The translations under genes were made by a program, and so were the position numbers. A stretch of DNA of 64,000 nucleotides, from assembly GCA_964504915.1 (NCBI GenBank), contig CAZDFH010000003.1:85950-149949 (forward strand), read 5' to 3'. Positions 42,144 to 52,357 of this stretch are shown piece after piece; the stretch's first letter is position 1; each line of letters starts with the position of its first letter. Under the pieces are notes generated by a model. It had not been told where the DNA came from. It searched no databases and was given only the letters and a program-made list of their open reading frames with translations. This DNA comes from CAJBLF01 sp964504915 (GTDB taxonomy: Bacteria; Patescibacteriota; Gracilibacteria; Absconditabacterales; Absconditicoccaceae).

Positions 42144-43814
42144 TTATTGAAATCTATATTTCAATGCGTAATCCAATACACTGTCTTGGTCGATGGTAAC
42201 GTCTCCTGTGAGCAGGACGTCGGGAGTAATTCAGATTTTATCTATACTTTTCTGTAACTTACCCGTATACCATCTAGCTGTAGTATATTTAAATACGGAT
42301 CAATCTCAATACTCAATCATACTTTGCACAGACCCCTTCCCGAAGCTCTTTTCTCCTATCAGGATAGCATGAGGGGCATATTCTTTGATGGTGCCAGCAA
42401 ATATTTCTGATGCCGAGGCTGATCATCCATTGATGAGGAGAATAATATTTTTATCTGTGATTTTCCCTGAAAGTGCTTGTGCACGTCGTGGAGTATTTTC
42501 TGATTTGGATTTGATAACCACGGATGGTTGACCAGTAGGGACAAAATAATCTAACATACGCACAACTTCATCTAGACTACCTCCAGGATTATTCCTTAGA
42601 TCAAAAATATATTTTCCACATTTTGTAGGTGAGAACTTTGTATTCATCGCTGATGCAAAATCGTCACTTACTCCAAAATCAAATAGTGATATCTGCATAT
42701 AACATATCTTAGGTGATAGTATTTTGGTAGTAATACTTGGTATGATAATTTTCTTCCTCGTAACGGTGATAGATATTTCTTTTCCTTGTCTCACTATATG
42801 GAGTTTAACTGAAGTATTTGCTGGGCCCTTGATCCATCAGATGATCGTATCTACATCCACTTCTTCTGTCACCTTATGATCATCCACTTGCACGATCTGA
42901 TCTTTGGGCAAAATGCCTGCAGCTTCAGCTGGTGATCCACTGATAGGAGAGGTAATAATAAATACTCCTGCTGTCTTCATTTCTACATAGGCACCGATAC
43001 CCTCAAATTCACCTGCCATTTCATCAGTAAATTGTTTCGCATCAGTTGGATTGTAAAATGTGGTATATGGATCTTTCGTTGCCTCGGTCAATCCTTTGGT
43101 CGCTCCGTAGAGTAACTTTTCATCTGTGAGTGCATCAGCATCGATATAATCAGTCTTCAGTCTCTGGTAAATATCTTGGAACAAAATATCTTCTGTTACC
43201 ACATTATCATTCGTTACCTCATCTTGCGAACTAGCTGTCTTAGCCCTACTGATGTCATTCAACACGGCATCTAGTCGTGCAGTATCTACCAATGCAGCAT
43301 CCTGATAAGCCAGGTTTATTCCGAGTCCCATGTTCACAAATACCGCTGCTTGTCGTTGCGTAATCGCCTTATCGAGTGGTAGTGCAATTTTTACATTTGG
43401 GAACACATCCTTGTAAATCGCCTTCTGGACTGAGCTATACAGCATCGTTCACGGGAGAATATTCTTGTATTTTACCTGAATATACTGTGCAGAGCTTGGT
43501 ATACGCTCTCCCTGCAACAAGGTAGTCAGATACGAACCTAAAAATTGTCCCATCGTAACAGGAGTGGACGCAGAACAAAACAATCAACTGAATCCTATCA
43601 CGGTCAGTAGTGCTCACAAGAACGCATACTTTCACCGAACAGCTTTAGAAATCACAAACTTCTTCACTTTGCCTGCCTTGGCAGATGAATTTGAAGTTTG
43701 TGCGTCTAAAGTCGTCGGTATAACTTCGACGTTTGAAAATCCTCATAAATGTATCGGATTTTCACGGCGTCTCAGTATAATCCTAGCCATCTTGTCTACT
43801 AGAGAATAAAACAT
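42144..43814 (-). CDS. S41 C-terminal processing peptidase with PDZ and SLH-like region
   Basis: 556 aa. A cytoplasmic N-terminus of about 70 residues, one membrane span (KYAFLGALLTVIGFSGLFC), an SLH-like segment (AIYKDVFPNVKIALPLDKAITQRQAAVFVNMGLG), a linker, PDZ (EFEGIGAYVEMKTAGVFI, GSPAEAAGILPKDQIVQVD), then the S41 core with KYIFDLRNNPGGSLDEV, catalytic Ser in NGGSASASEIFAG (first Gly of the motif TGA) and Lys in GEKSFGKGSVQ. Membrane-anchored tail-specific protease acting outside the membrane. Confidence 0.9.
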
Positions 43815-43860
43815 TACTGGAGAAAATTGTAATTATTTATGATGAGTAATCAAAGACAAA

Positions 43861-43893
43861 GCATGAAGCCCCTGGGAAAATATCCAAGAGGCT
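43861..43893. terminator. Hairpin downstream of a hypothetical gene
   Basis: GAAGCCCCTGGG and CCAAGAGGCTTC form an imperfect 12-base stem around a seven-base loop. A T run is weak on both strands. Lies between the convergent-side end of the 130-aa gene and the start of the S41 gene (both minus strand), so it probably ends the former. Confidence 0.5.
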
Positions 43894-43912
43894 TCAATGG
43901 TAAAATACGTGT

Positions 43913-44305
43913 TTACTTCTGGCGTGGTTTTATCCCCACCATCAGCTTGGCATGTATGGGCATGCCGAACTCCCCATGTCCCGGGAGTCCGAGCTCCATA
44001 AGCTGACTCTTCGAGAGAGCTTGAGGTCTTACCAAGAGAGAATCCCTGTGATAGGTTTCCCTGAAGGGTTTCCCAGCTTCCCCCGCCGCTATGAAAGCGA
44101 CGAAGCAATATTCTCTCTTTAGCCATTCCGCTTTATCAGGTCTTACCCCGAGGCGGATTTTTCTTTCTTTGTCCAGCTGTTTTAGGAGTTCTTTTCCCTT
44201 TGTCTCCTCATCCAACCAAACAATGGCAAAGCCAACTTTTTTAATCTTTTCAACGATTTGGTGAGTTGAGCTTTTCAGCTCACTCTCCGAAAAAATTTTC
44301 TTCAT
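43913..44305 (-). CDS. Hypothetical protein (130 aa) without TGA codons
   Basis: Soluble and basic: MKKIFSESELKSSTHQIVEKI, then IVWLDEETKGKELL, RLGVRPDKAEWLKREY, and a C-terminal LGLPGHGEFGMPIHAKLMVG. No family recognised. About ten Gly, none TGA, and GC content visibly higher than its neighbours (for example GGAGAAGCTTGGTAAGACCTCAAGC-like stretches in the ORF), so possibly acquired from a standard-code organism. In-frame GTG lies two codons upstream of the chosen ATG. Confidence 0.55.
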   Translation of the reverse strand: MKKIFSESELKSSTHQIVEKIKKVGFAIVWLDEETKGKELLKQLDKERKIRLGVRPDKAEWLKREYCFVAFIAAGEAGKPFRETYHRDSLLVRPQALSKSQLMELGLPGHGEFGMPIHAKLMVGIKPRQK

Positions 44306-44373
44306 GGGCACTTTATTTAAATTTTAGGTTTATGTCAGTATACTACTGAAATGCCTCGGGAATTCAATGTTTT

Positions 44374-45084
44374 TTACTTTTTTTTGTGGCTTATGGCTTT
44401 GGGTGCTTGATGTCTGCGATGATAGCACTTTACACTACCGACAATGATTAGGATTAAAACAATAATTGTCAATATGCCATAGCTTAGAAATTGGATAATT
44501 TTGCCTTGTCGGATAGCGAAGAAAGATTTATCAAAGAAATGTATCTTGAGTGCTGGTAAGCGATATAACGTTTTTAAGGATTCTCCCAATGGGAAACTCT
44601 CCAGCTGACCGATAGCGAGTGAATATTTGCCTTGATTATCTTGGTTGCTTACGACAATAGTATAGGTGCCTGCTGACACTTGCCTCTTATATTCTGGTCA
44701 CTGGAGATACTGATCACCAGCAAACTCTTCATAAAATCCTGTTCGTTGAAATTTTCTTCCGTCTAATCTCGTATACACTGCTTTATTCGCTCCTGCAATA
44801 TCTACAACAAAATCCGTTCTCTGCCCAGATAATCCATGCCTACCGGCAGGCAGGTCTGGTACGACAAGACTTACGAATAATGAAAATCCAGTATCCATTT
44901 TGATTTGATAATAATCTGCATGCCCGGATAAAATCCCATAAAATGCTTGTGACACTTCTGGCTTGGTAACAATCACTGGATTTACTTCGCTGTTGGATTG
45001 TTGTCGGACAAGTCTTGGCTGATGAGCGGAGCAGACTCCGAATACAGCAGAAATTGCTAATAAAAAGATAAGTGTCTTTTTCAT
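44374..45084 (-). CDS. Secreted, C-terminally membrane-anchored protein (236 aa)
   Basis: Signal peptide (MKKTLIFLLAISAVFGVCSA), an extracytoplasmic beta-rich region resembling a pre-peptidase C-terminal domain (FYGILSGHADYYQIKMDTGFSLFVSLVVP, then AGTYTIVVSNQDNQGKYSLAIG), then a membrane span (FLSYGILTIIVLILIIVGSV) and a basic tail. A GC palindrome at 44834-44854 is read in frame as part of DLPAGRHGLSGQR, which interrupts the domain. One TGA Gly. Function unknown, probably surface or envelope. Confidence 0.65.
44834..44854. repeat. GC palindrome inside a coding region
   Basis: CCATGCCTACCGGCAGGCAGG region: GCCTACCGGCAGGC centred on CCGG. On the coding strand it adds LPAGRHGL. Related PAGR-containing insertions occur, from memory, in proteins of other Candidate Phyla Radiation bacteria. 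Confidence 0.65.
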
Positions 45085-45181
45085 GGATTGCTAGTTATGG
45101 GAGTAAAATTTTCAATTTCTAATTTCTACACAATTTCTTTTGTACATTTAAAAAATTAAAACATTATCTGAAAATTAAAAA

Positions 45182-46552
45182 TTAAGAATTAGAAATTTCC
45201 TTTATATATTGTTGGAATAAATTTCATTTTTCTTCAAAATCTTTCCAGACACTGTAACTCGGAGATGCTGTAGAAAGCAAGCAAATCTTACCTTGCTGTG
45301 TATGCTTGTATGCAAATTTCACTGCCTTCTTCATATCATCAGTCTCTAAGAGATGTTGAGATTTGAGATGTGAGCTATCAGACTCTTTCAATGTTTTTTT
45401 GATTTTTTCTCATGACTCGGGAAAAAAAACAATATTGGAAATTTTGGATTCGTTGATATATTTTACTAAATTGTCGAAATTGTATCCTCTATCGGTTCAT
45501 CATAAAAATATGGTATCGATCTGCTCACCATATGTTTTGATGGCTTCGATAGTGCTTTCTGGCGTGGTAGAGATGGCATCATCGATTCGACGAATTCATC
45601 CCCGCTCCCCTATTTCTTGTAATCTATGTGGCAATCCATTGAAATTGCGAATCGTATCTTGCAAGATGGCCATAGGAATCTTTAATGTATCGGCCAATGC
45701 AATGACTGCGGTAATATTTTCCAGATTATGATCGCCAGGGATTTTTCTGTCATCAGTGGAAAAAATCATTTTATCTCAGATCGTGAAATGTCAGTCCATC
45801 CGTGCATACGCAGACCCGAGGTCATAGGGGATCAGATTGGTATATTTTTTGGTCAGATCAAATTTTTCTAAGGTTTGCTGATTGACAATATTGATCTCCG
45901 ATCATTTTAGAATATTTAGTTTTGACTCTACATAATTCTCGAATGAACCATGTCGATCGAGATGCTCAGGAAAAATCGTTCACAAGATGGAAATATAATT
46001 CGTCTTGCGAAGCTCATATAGCATGTAACTAGAAAGTTCAATCACCACAAAATCATTTTCTGGGACTGGGCAGAACTCTGGGTCACCATCTGGCATCACC
46101 GGAGGACAAATATCGATTTCATCGAAGACCGGTATGCCGATATTGCCGACCAATTTCACTTTGTATCCTGCATTTTTGAGTAACATATATATGATGGAGG
46201 TAATGGTCGACTTGCCCTTGCTGGCGGTCACGGCTATGACTTTGCCTGGATAGGTATCAAAAAAAATCTGAACCTGCGTCACGATCTTGTCTTTGCATGG
46301 GAGCAGTTGCTCCGTGATAGGTACGCCTGAGGATTTGAAAATAATATCATAACTATCGAGATTTTGTAAATGTTCTTCTCCCGTTACTTTCTGCACTTCC
46401 TCTGGACTATCGAGATCTTTGTTGGTATCGAGGATAGTGATATTTCTAAAGCTCACTTTCTGATCCATGAGAAATTTAAGCGTAGATTTCCCTTCGCGTC
46501 AGAAGCCAAGAATAGCGATATTTTTATCTCTCAAATCAGCAAAATCGAACAT
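45182..46552 (-). CDS. murD: MurD, UDP-MurNAc-L-Ala glutamate ligase
   Basis: 456 aa. Rossmann-like start KNIAILGFGREGKSTLKFL (one Gly TGA), SSGVP, ATP loop VTASKGKSTITSII (usual TGTNGKST; the Asn is Lys here), VKLVGNIGIPVFDE, FVVIELSSYML (family ELSSFQL) and the C-terminal LLSTASPSYSVWKDFEEKGNLF (family LSPacASFDxFxxfexRG). It ligates glutamate to UDP-MurNAc-L-Ala. It is divergent from murL 192 bases away, so it may be the L-Glu-using MurD2 type; sequence alone does not settle stereospecificity. Confidence 0.92.
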
Positions 46553-46744
46553 CTTACAATAATTGAAAGTAAATAGATTTGAGATATCAGATATCAGATT
46601 TGAGATTTTAGTCTCATATCTCATGTCTCATTACTCACATCTCTAAAAGGATACTTTTCAGCAAAAAGAAAGCAATTGGAAAAGAGCTTCATGTAAAGAA
46701 AAAGTATTTGTTGATTTTTATTGATAAATCCATAGGTTTGAGCT
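46553..46744. repeat. murD-murL divergent gap with phrase repeats
   Basis: GAGATATCAGATATCAGATT and GTCTCATATCTCATGTCTCA words form direct and inverted near-repeats (46576-46640). Similar GTCTCATATCTTATGTCTC words occur at 41.5 kb and 52.2 kb. Both gene promoters must lie here but are not clear. Confidence 0.55.
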
Positions 46745-48136
46745 ATGAAAACATTCCAATCATTTCATATTATGCATCATACATGGGACCCTGAAACATT
46801 ACAGGCTAGTTTTTCTTTTTCCTTTGATAATGAAGTACATTTTACTGAGCGTATTGATTTTGCTTGTGATTGATTTACTCCGATCCAACATATAGATTTA
46901 GAGATCATGAATAATCTACTTTCCCATCTTTCTTTGGCATTGTGAATTAGTTATTACAAGCTCTGTCCGACTGAGAAAATAATTATAGAGAATTGATTCC
47001 TCGATGATGAGCAAAAGCAATTTCGAAATGAATTTTATGTGAATGGACTCTGAGAATATTTTTACAAGAACGAAATTTCACCCAAATGATTATGTCAGTT
47101 TGTGAATGCCAAATCTACGACTGACTTTTCTTTTCTGTGAAAAAAATTTATGCCAACGAAGCAACAAGCTATGGTTGCAATATGAGGTGGTAAGGACAGT
47201 TTGGTAAGTGTGGAATATGTAAAAAAATCATGACTCCCCTACTCCACCGTAACATTTGGGAAAGATTATTTACTTCATCAGATGGTGAGTGACAAAATTG
47301 ATGCACCAAGATTAGTCATAGAGAGAACAATGGATGAGCAATTATTTGCTATGAACGATGCAGGATATTATAACGGACATGTGCCTATTAGTGGAATCAT
47401 AGCTTTTGTACTGATTACCGCTGCGTATATCTATGATTATAATCTTATCGTCATGTCGAATGAGAAAAGTGCAAGTGAATGAAATACAGTTCTCGACTGA
47501 GTAGATATCAATCATCAATGGAGCAAGAGTTTAGATTTTGAATTGGCTTTTGGAAAATATCTAAAGCATGCAATGACGAATAATGTGCAGTATTTCAGCT
47601 TACTCAGATGAATGTACGAGATTAAGATTGCTGAGCTCTTTGCAAAATATCCACACTACTTTGACGTGTTTAGTAGCTGTAATACCAATTTTAAACTACT
47701 CGAAGATAGTGAGCGTACTCTTGGCTCTACAAACAATAATAATCTTCGTCGATGTAACAACTGCCCGAAATGTGCATTCGTATATGCAATTCTGAGACCA
47801 TTCGTGACGAAAGATCAGGCAAAAATTATTTGGGGAGAAGAACTTTTTGAGAAAAAAGAATTGCTGACTACATTCAAAGAACTCCTCGGGATCGAAGGCA
47901 TTAAACCGTTTGAGTGTGTCGGGACTAATGAGGAGGTTGTACTTGGATTGAAAAAAAGTATGGATCTCTGGAATGACACCTATCATGAATCGTTACCGAT
48001 TGTGCTAGCAATGTTTGCTCAGGAGATTATTCCTCAGATGAGGAATGAGGCATTTGCTCAGCTAGAACAGACACTCATGCACGTCCATCATGAGGATACG
48101 ATTCCTGCTCTATTTACTCCGCTTTTATCTGACTAA
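46745..48136 (+). CDS. murL: MurL, UDP-MurNAc-L-Ala-L-Glu epimerase
   Basis: 463 aa. It matches the MurL family (EC 5.1.1.23, described in Xanthomonas): an N-terminal region with FDNEVHFTERIDF and ISYYKLCPTEKIIIE, then YVNGLGEYFYKNEI, the nucleotide-binding AIGGGKDSLVSVEYV (SGGKDS-like, with TGA as its first Gly), NGHVPISGIIAF, SNEKSASEGNT and CNNCPKCAFVYAIL. MurL uses ATP to epimerise the terminal L-Glu of UDP-MurNAc-L-Ala-L-Glu to D-Glu, replacing glutamate racemase. Its position next to murD supports the role. Confidence 0.85.
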
Positions 48137-48146
48137 CCTGCTGTCT

Positions 48147-48278
48147 ATGATTGATATACTCTCCTCAGCAGACGATGTTTCTCTAGAGACTATGCCTCGA
48201 AAAGAAGATCACCTTGGGCCAGAATACAATGAAGAACTCTTGAACGAAGAGATGCCCAACCCCTTACCTGAGGAATAG
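48147..48278 (+). CDS. Small acidic protein (43 aa)
   Basis: MIDILSSADDVSLETMPRKE then DHLGPEYNEELLNEEMPNP, ending LPEE. Starts ten bases after murL ends, so translation coupling is possible. Acidic and Pro-rich, likely disordered; no family recognised. May be a chance frame. Confidence 0.4.
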   Translation: MIDILSSADDVSLETMPRKEDHLGPEYNEELLNEEMPNPLPEE

Positions 48279-48401
48279 GTTTTCATACTAGGCAAATGTC
48301 CTAGAAGTGGCAGCTTCTTCCTTCCTTATCGTCCCCACTAACCTATTAGAAATATTTTCCTTTTTTTGTCAATCCATTTCTCTTGTCAGAGAGTGGTTTT
48401 T

Positions 48402-48429
48402 TTGATTATTTCGCTATGTCGGATATAAT
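48402..48429 (+). promoter_or_regulatory. Sigma70-type promoter
   Basis: TTGATT (48402-48407), 16-base spacer, TATAAT (48424-48429). Upstream of the 1016-aa surface protein, with a leader of about 50 bases. Confidence 0.6.
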
Positions 48430-48486
48430 GTAGACGTACTACTACAAACTGAATTTCGTTATCCTTTACGCATTTTACCGACCGCT

Positions 48487-51400
48487 ATGCTAAGAACGAT
48501 CAAACATCATTATTCCAAATTACAGAGTATGCACAAGGTGCTCCTAGGGATTTTTTTCCTATTCTGAATGGTCGCTATGTTTAGAGGCATCTTTGCCAAT
48601 GACCTTCCTTTCGAAGATACCTTGCCTACGCTTTTTAGTGGGATGAATTTTGATACTGGAAATTACTCTACGGTCCATTTTAACCATGGAGGAAATAATT
48701 TTGCTGGAATCATCTTCTGGCTTACTGGTCAACAATTGGCTACTGGACAACACCTCACCATCAATGGGGGGACTCAAGAAATTAGTTGTACAGGGATGTT
48801 GAGAGGATTGTATTACAACAATATGAGATGACGAAGACTATGGCCATTAGATACGTGAAGTCTTGCTATCCTTTCTGGCCAAGGTTCGGGATATGAAAAC
48901 CTCATCATGAGTGGGTGATTATTTACCAACTGTAGCGATTTTAGTGGTAACTATCCAACTGTCGATCCACATGATATCTACGGAATGGTTCATCATGAAT
49001 GGTCCGGCGTCACGAATTTAGATATAATTGTGGGAGCAGAATATACTCCACAAAATTTTATTGATAATGATATCGATCCATCCACTTCGTTCTCTGGGAC
49101 GCTTAAGATGCTTGGTGGTGAATATACAGGATTCTTGTATGATAGTTATGGGCATATCGCCACTATCTCATCTGGGCTCGCTATGATCTGTGGTAATGGA
49201 TATGTAGAATGAACGGAACAATGTGACGATGGCAATACCAATGATAATGATGGATGTAGTGTATCATGTACTGTGGAAGCTCCAGCATTGTGCCCAAGCT
49301 TCCTATCTTATCCTTCTACATGATTGGTCGGCTATCCACTTACCTTTACCTTTAGTGGTAATCGATGACTTGGATTTAGTATCTCATGATTTAGTATCAC
49401 GTCTCCGATGTCTTTCTCATTCTCTACAGGATGGACTACTACATGAGTCACTACATACTCCTATACACCTACAGCTTCTGGAGCTTATATGGGTAATGTA
49501 TTCTACTTCAGCAATTATTCCGGTGCGATAACATGAAGTTGTGATCGGAACATTCTCGTCTCTAGTGGATATATGTGTAGCTTTACTGGTAGCACCGCTT
49601 CGGTCAATGTAGGAGATAATATTGATTTCACGTGTGGATGAGATAATCTTACTGGCTATATATTACATGTATGGTCTGGTACTGATGAAGTCCTTTCTGG
49701 CATCATCTATACATGAGCTAATCAATATACATGGGCTACTGGTAGTACGCTATCCTCATGATCCTACCACGCAAGCTGTATTTCACTGACACTCACAGGA
49801 GCTACCTGACCTCAGTGTGGATTGGATTATAACTTCACAGTTGCAGGCACAGGAGTCACGAATACCTGATGTTCGCCAACTTTTGTCGGTAACGTCATCC
49901 CACTCGCCACTACCTTCATATGAGGAGTCAGCTATTATGTCAACACTACTGGCATTACGCTCAACATATCAGCTACCGATCCTGTAACATATACTATTAC
50001 TTGAGACTTCACTACTACACCTCTTACTGGATCATATACATGATCGCAATATTCATCAGTCATCAGTAGATCTATCTATCTCTCTGGACTGAATGCATGG
50101 AATAATATCCATAGTACCTTCGATACATGAACATGTAGTTACAATGAAGCACTGAGACGTATCTATGTCGATACGCTTGGACCTAGTGCAGCTACTCCTC
50201 TCTCACCTAGTGTAGGCAGTGGTGTCTGTAACGCAGGCAATCTCGCATTGAGTCGAACTGCTTCAGTAGATGTCTGATCATGAATCGGATTGTCTGGATA
50301 TCAATATGTCCTTACTAGTGCTAGTGGATTAGTATACTCTGGTATTGTCACTACAACAGGTACTACCCTATCTACACTTACTATGGCACTAGGGAATTAC
50401 ACTTGGTACGTAAAATCATTCGATGCTCTATGAAATAGCACGAATGGAAGTACTGGATCATTTGTCATCGGCGCATCGTATTGTAGTGGAGTCGCTCTTA
50501 CATGAGTCAGGATTCTCGCACAATTAGCGTCTATCACGAATGCAGATCTTAATAAGGTATATAGCTCCGAGATATTCTATATTATTTGATTGACTGGATC
50601 GTCATTACTTAGCATCAATAGTGGAACATTGATTATTAATGGAACAGGTATCGCTACTACAGGGATGGTCAATCAGTGAGATCAGTTGCGTATAGAACTT
50701 GTGTCTAGTGATGAATATGATACCACAGTCACTTCTCTCATTAGTGTCGCTGGTATTACGTGAAGCTTTAGTGTGACGACCAAAGATAATGCCTGTAGTC
50801 TGACGAGAAGTCAGAAGCTCGCCATCACTCGTGTCTATGGTATGATCAAAGATAACTATACAAATAGTCAGGATCTCTTGGATGACTTCTTAGCTACGTT
50901 CCAAAGTATGCTTGAAGATGAAGTAGATTTGACTTATGATTGTACACTTTCATACTTACTTAAGTTGATTAACGATGATCTAGATAATACCTCTGTAGAT
51001 ACAAGTAAACATATCGCACCCAACTGTAAAGAATACAGCATAGGCTACGATAATGATGAAAGAGGATATTACTCACCAAACATGAAGAATAAATATCTCT
51101 TTATCAACCGTGAGACATTAATCAGACATATCGATTACTACAACCCAGGTGATTGTCATATCAATACTTACGGCAATGCATCATGGAGTGAAAATAGAAA
51201 TACTGACACGATCCACGTCGCACCAAATGGAAAAATATATCATATGCAGGCTATCAACGGCGGATATACTTCTTCTGACTTCGTATGAACTAAGTACTTC
51301 GACAACCTTACTACCATGACCTCTTATATAGATAGCAAAAATCCTGCTAAAGATATCTGGGATCACAAGGTAGATAAAAACTTTACACCTATCACCTATC

Positions 51401-51537
51401 TCGCACCCAATAATAAAGAATATAAAATTTATGGCACAGATAGATGATATATGTCATACAGACTTATGAAAGTTAGATACTTCACTTCATTAGCAGAATT
51501 GGAAAGTTATATCAATAAGAATAATCCTGTGAAATAA
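48487..51537 (+). CDS. Large secreted surface protein with DUF4215-type Cys repeat
   Basis: 1016 aa with dozens of TGA Gly. N-terminal signal/anchor (LLGIFFLFGMVAMF, then FAND). Residues about 30-240 are beta-rich with Gly/Ser/Thr. A CGNGYVEGTEQCDDGN...DGCSVSC unit (residues about 237-265) is the DUF4215/Myxococcus Cys-rich repeat. Then about 500 residues of Ig-like/Thr-Ser-Gly beta modules (SSGSYHASCISLTLTGATG, YTWYVKSFDALGNST), and a C-terminal helical, His/Tyr-rich part (AITRVYGMIKDNYT, IAPNCKEYSIGYDNDERGYYSP, ITYLAPNNKEYKIYGTDRGYMS) repeated in variant form. Probably displayed on or released from the cell; adhesion or host contact is inference. Confidence 0.8.
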
Positions 51538-51558
51538 AAATCTAAAATATAATAAAAG

Positions 51559-51588
51559 AATCTCTCTCTAGGTAGGGAGATTTTTTTT
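51559..51588 (+). terminator. Rho-independent terminator
   Basis: AATCTCTC, loop TCTAGGT, then AGGGAGATT followed by eight T. Ends the surface-protein gene. Confidence 0.85.
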
Positions 51589-51596
51589 ATGATTCG

Positions 51597-51664
51597 CTCC
51601 CGGGAGGAAAGTGTAAACGATTAGCTTCTTGCCTGTGCTTTTCTTTATTTCCTCCCGGGAGGAG
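51597..51664. repeat. Pair of CCTCCCGGGAGG palindromes
   Basis: CTCCCGGGAGGAAA near 51597-51611 and TTTCCTCCCGGGAGGA near 51649-51664 face each other around a 40-base interval, so the block can fold as one long hairpin or two small ones. No gene. Confidence 0.6.
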
Positions 51665-51676
51665 GAGCCACTTGAT

Positions 51677-51799
51677 GACCTGTTCAAGAGGACAATCTAG
51701 AGCCAGTTGTTACTTGTCTTACATTTGCCCTTCGTTCCTCAGGACCTATTCAAGAGGACAATCTAGAGCCAGTTGTTACTTGTCTTACATTTGTCCTTT
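51677..51799. repeat. Two-copy 56-base direct repeat
   Basis: GACCTGTTCAAGAGGACAAT...CTTACATTTGCCCTT and GACCTATTCAAGAGGACAAT...CTTACATTTGTCCTT start at 51677 and 51743, a 66-base period, with only two differences. The second ends in a T run. It could be a duplicated small RNA or an element end; no reading frame is supported. Confidence 0.75.
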
Positions 51800-51963
51800 T
51801 TTTTCAAATTTTTTGTGAATACAATCCATGCGGTTTTGGGGAGGATTGCGTTATTGCTTCGCCGTACGGTGAATCAGGATCAGTATACAGCTTCTATACA
51901 TCAGACGTATCCTCTTCTAGACTTAAGACGTAAGACATAAGACTTTAGTCTTTTATCGAGAGG
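51800..51963. other. Gap before the four-helix-bundle remnant
   Basis: Contains phrase-repeat words (AGACTTAAGACGTAAGACATAAG, then TTTAGTCTTTTA, 51920-51955). No gene or clear promoter. Confidence 0.4.
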
Positions 51964-52173
51964 ATGCATAATTTTAAGGAACTTCATGTTCGGCAAAAAG
52001 CTACAGAACTTAATAAAAAAATTTACTTACTTACTAAAACATTCCCTAGCCATGAAAAATATGCTATTACTTCACAAATTCATAGAGCAAGCACTTCTAT
52101 CGCATTAAATATTGCTGAATGATTGTGAAGATGATGAGATAAAGAATTTATACAATTCTTGCATATAGCATAA
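51964..52173 (+). pseudogene. Truncated four-helix-bundle (S23/bAvd-like) protein
   Basis: 69 codons: MHNFKELHVRQKATELNKKI, LTSQIHRAS-like ITSQIHRASTSIALNIAEGLGRGGDKEFIQFLHIA then TAA. The family (four helix bundle protein, S23-like) normally continues for another 50 or so residues. Here the reading frame runs into a phrase-repeat sequence (CTCAAGACGTAAGC...), so the C-terminal half is lost. Four TGA Gly show it was decoded by code 25 before truncation. Confidence 0.75.
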
Positions 52174-52357
52174 AGCTCAAGACGTAAGCTATGAAAACAG
52201 TTCTCATATCTCATGTCTCACTACTCACGTCTATTCAAGATAAACAAAACCCCAACATATCTCCAAGGCGTTATTGTATCTCACAGCATTAACTCCTTCT
52301 ATCGTGTACCATCGTGAGGCAAGTAAACAAAATCATACATTTTTAACAAGTACCATT

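Noticed and set aside
51964..52173. Four-helix-bundle gene considered as the accessory protein of a diversity-generating retroelement
   Set aside because: No reverse transcriptase, template repeat or variable repeat in the neighbourhood, and the gene is truncated.
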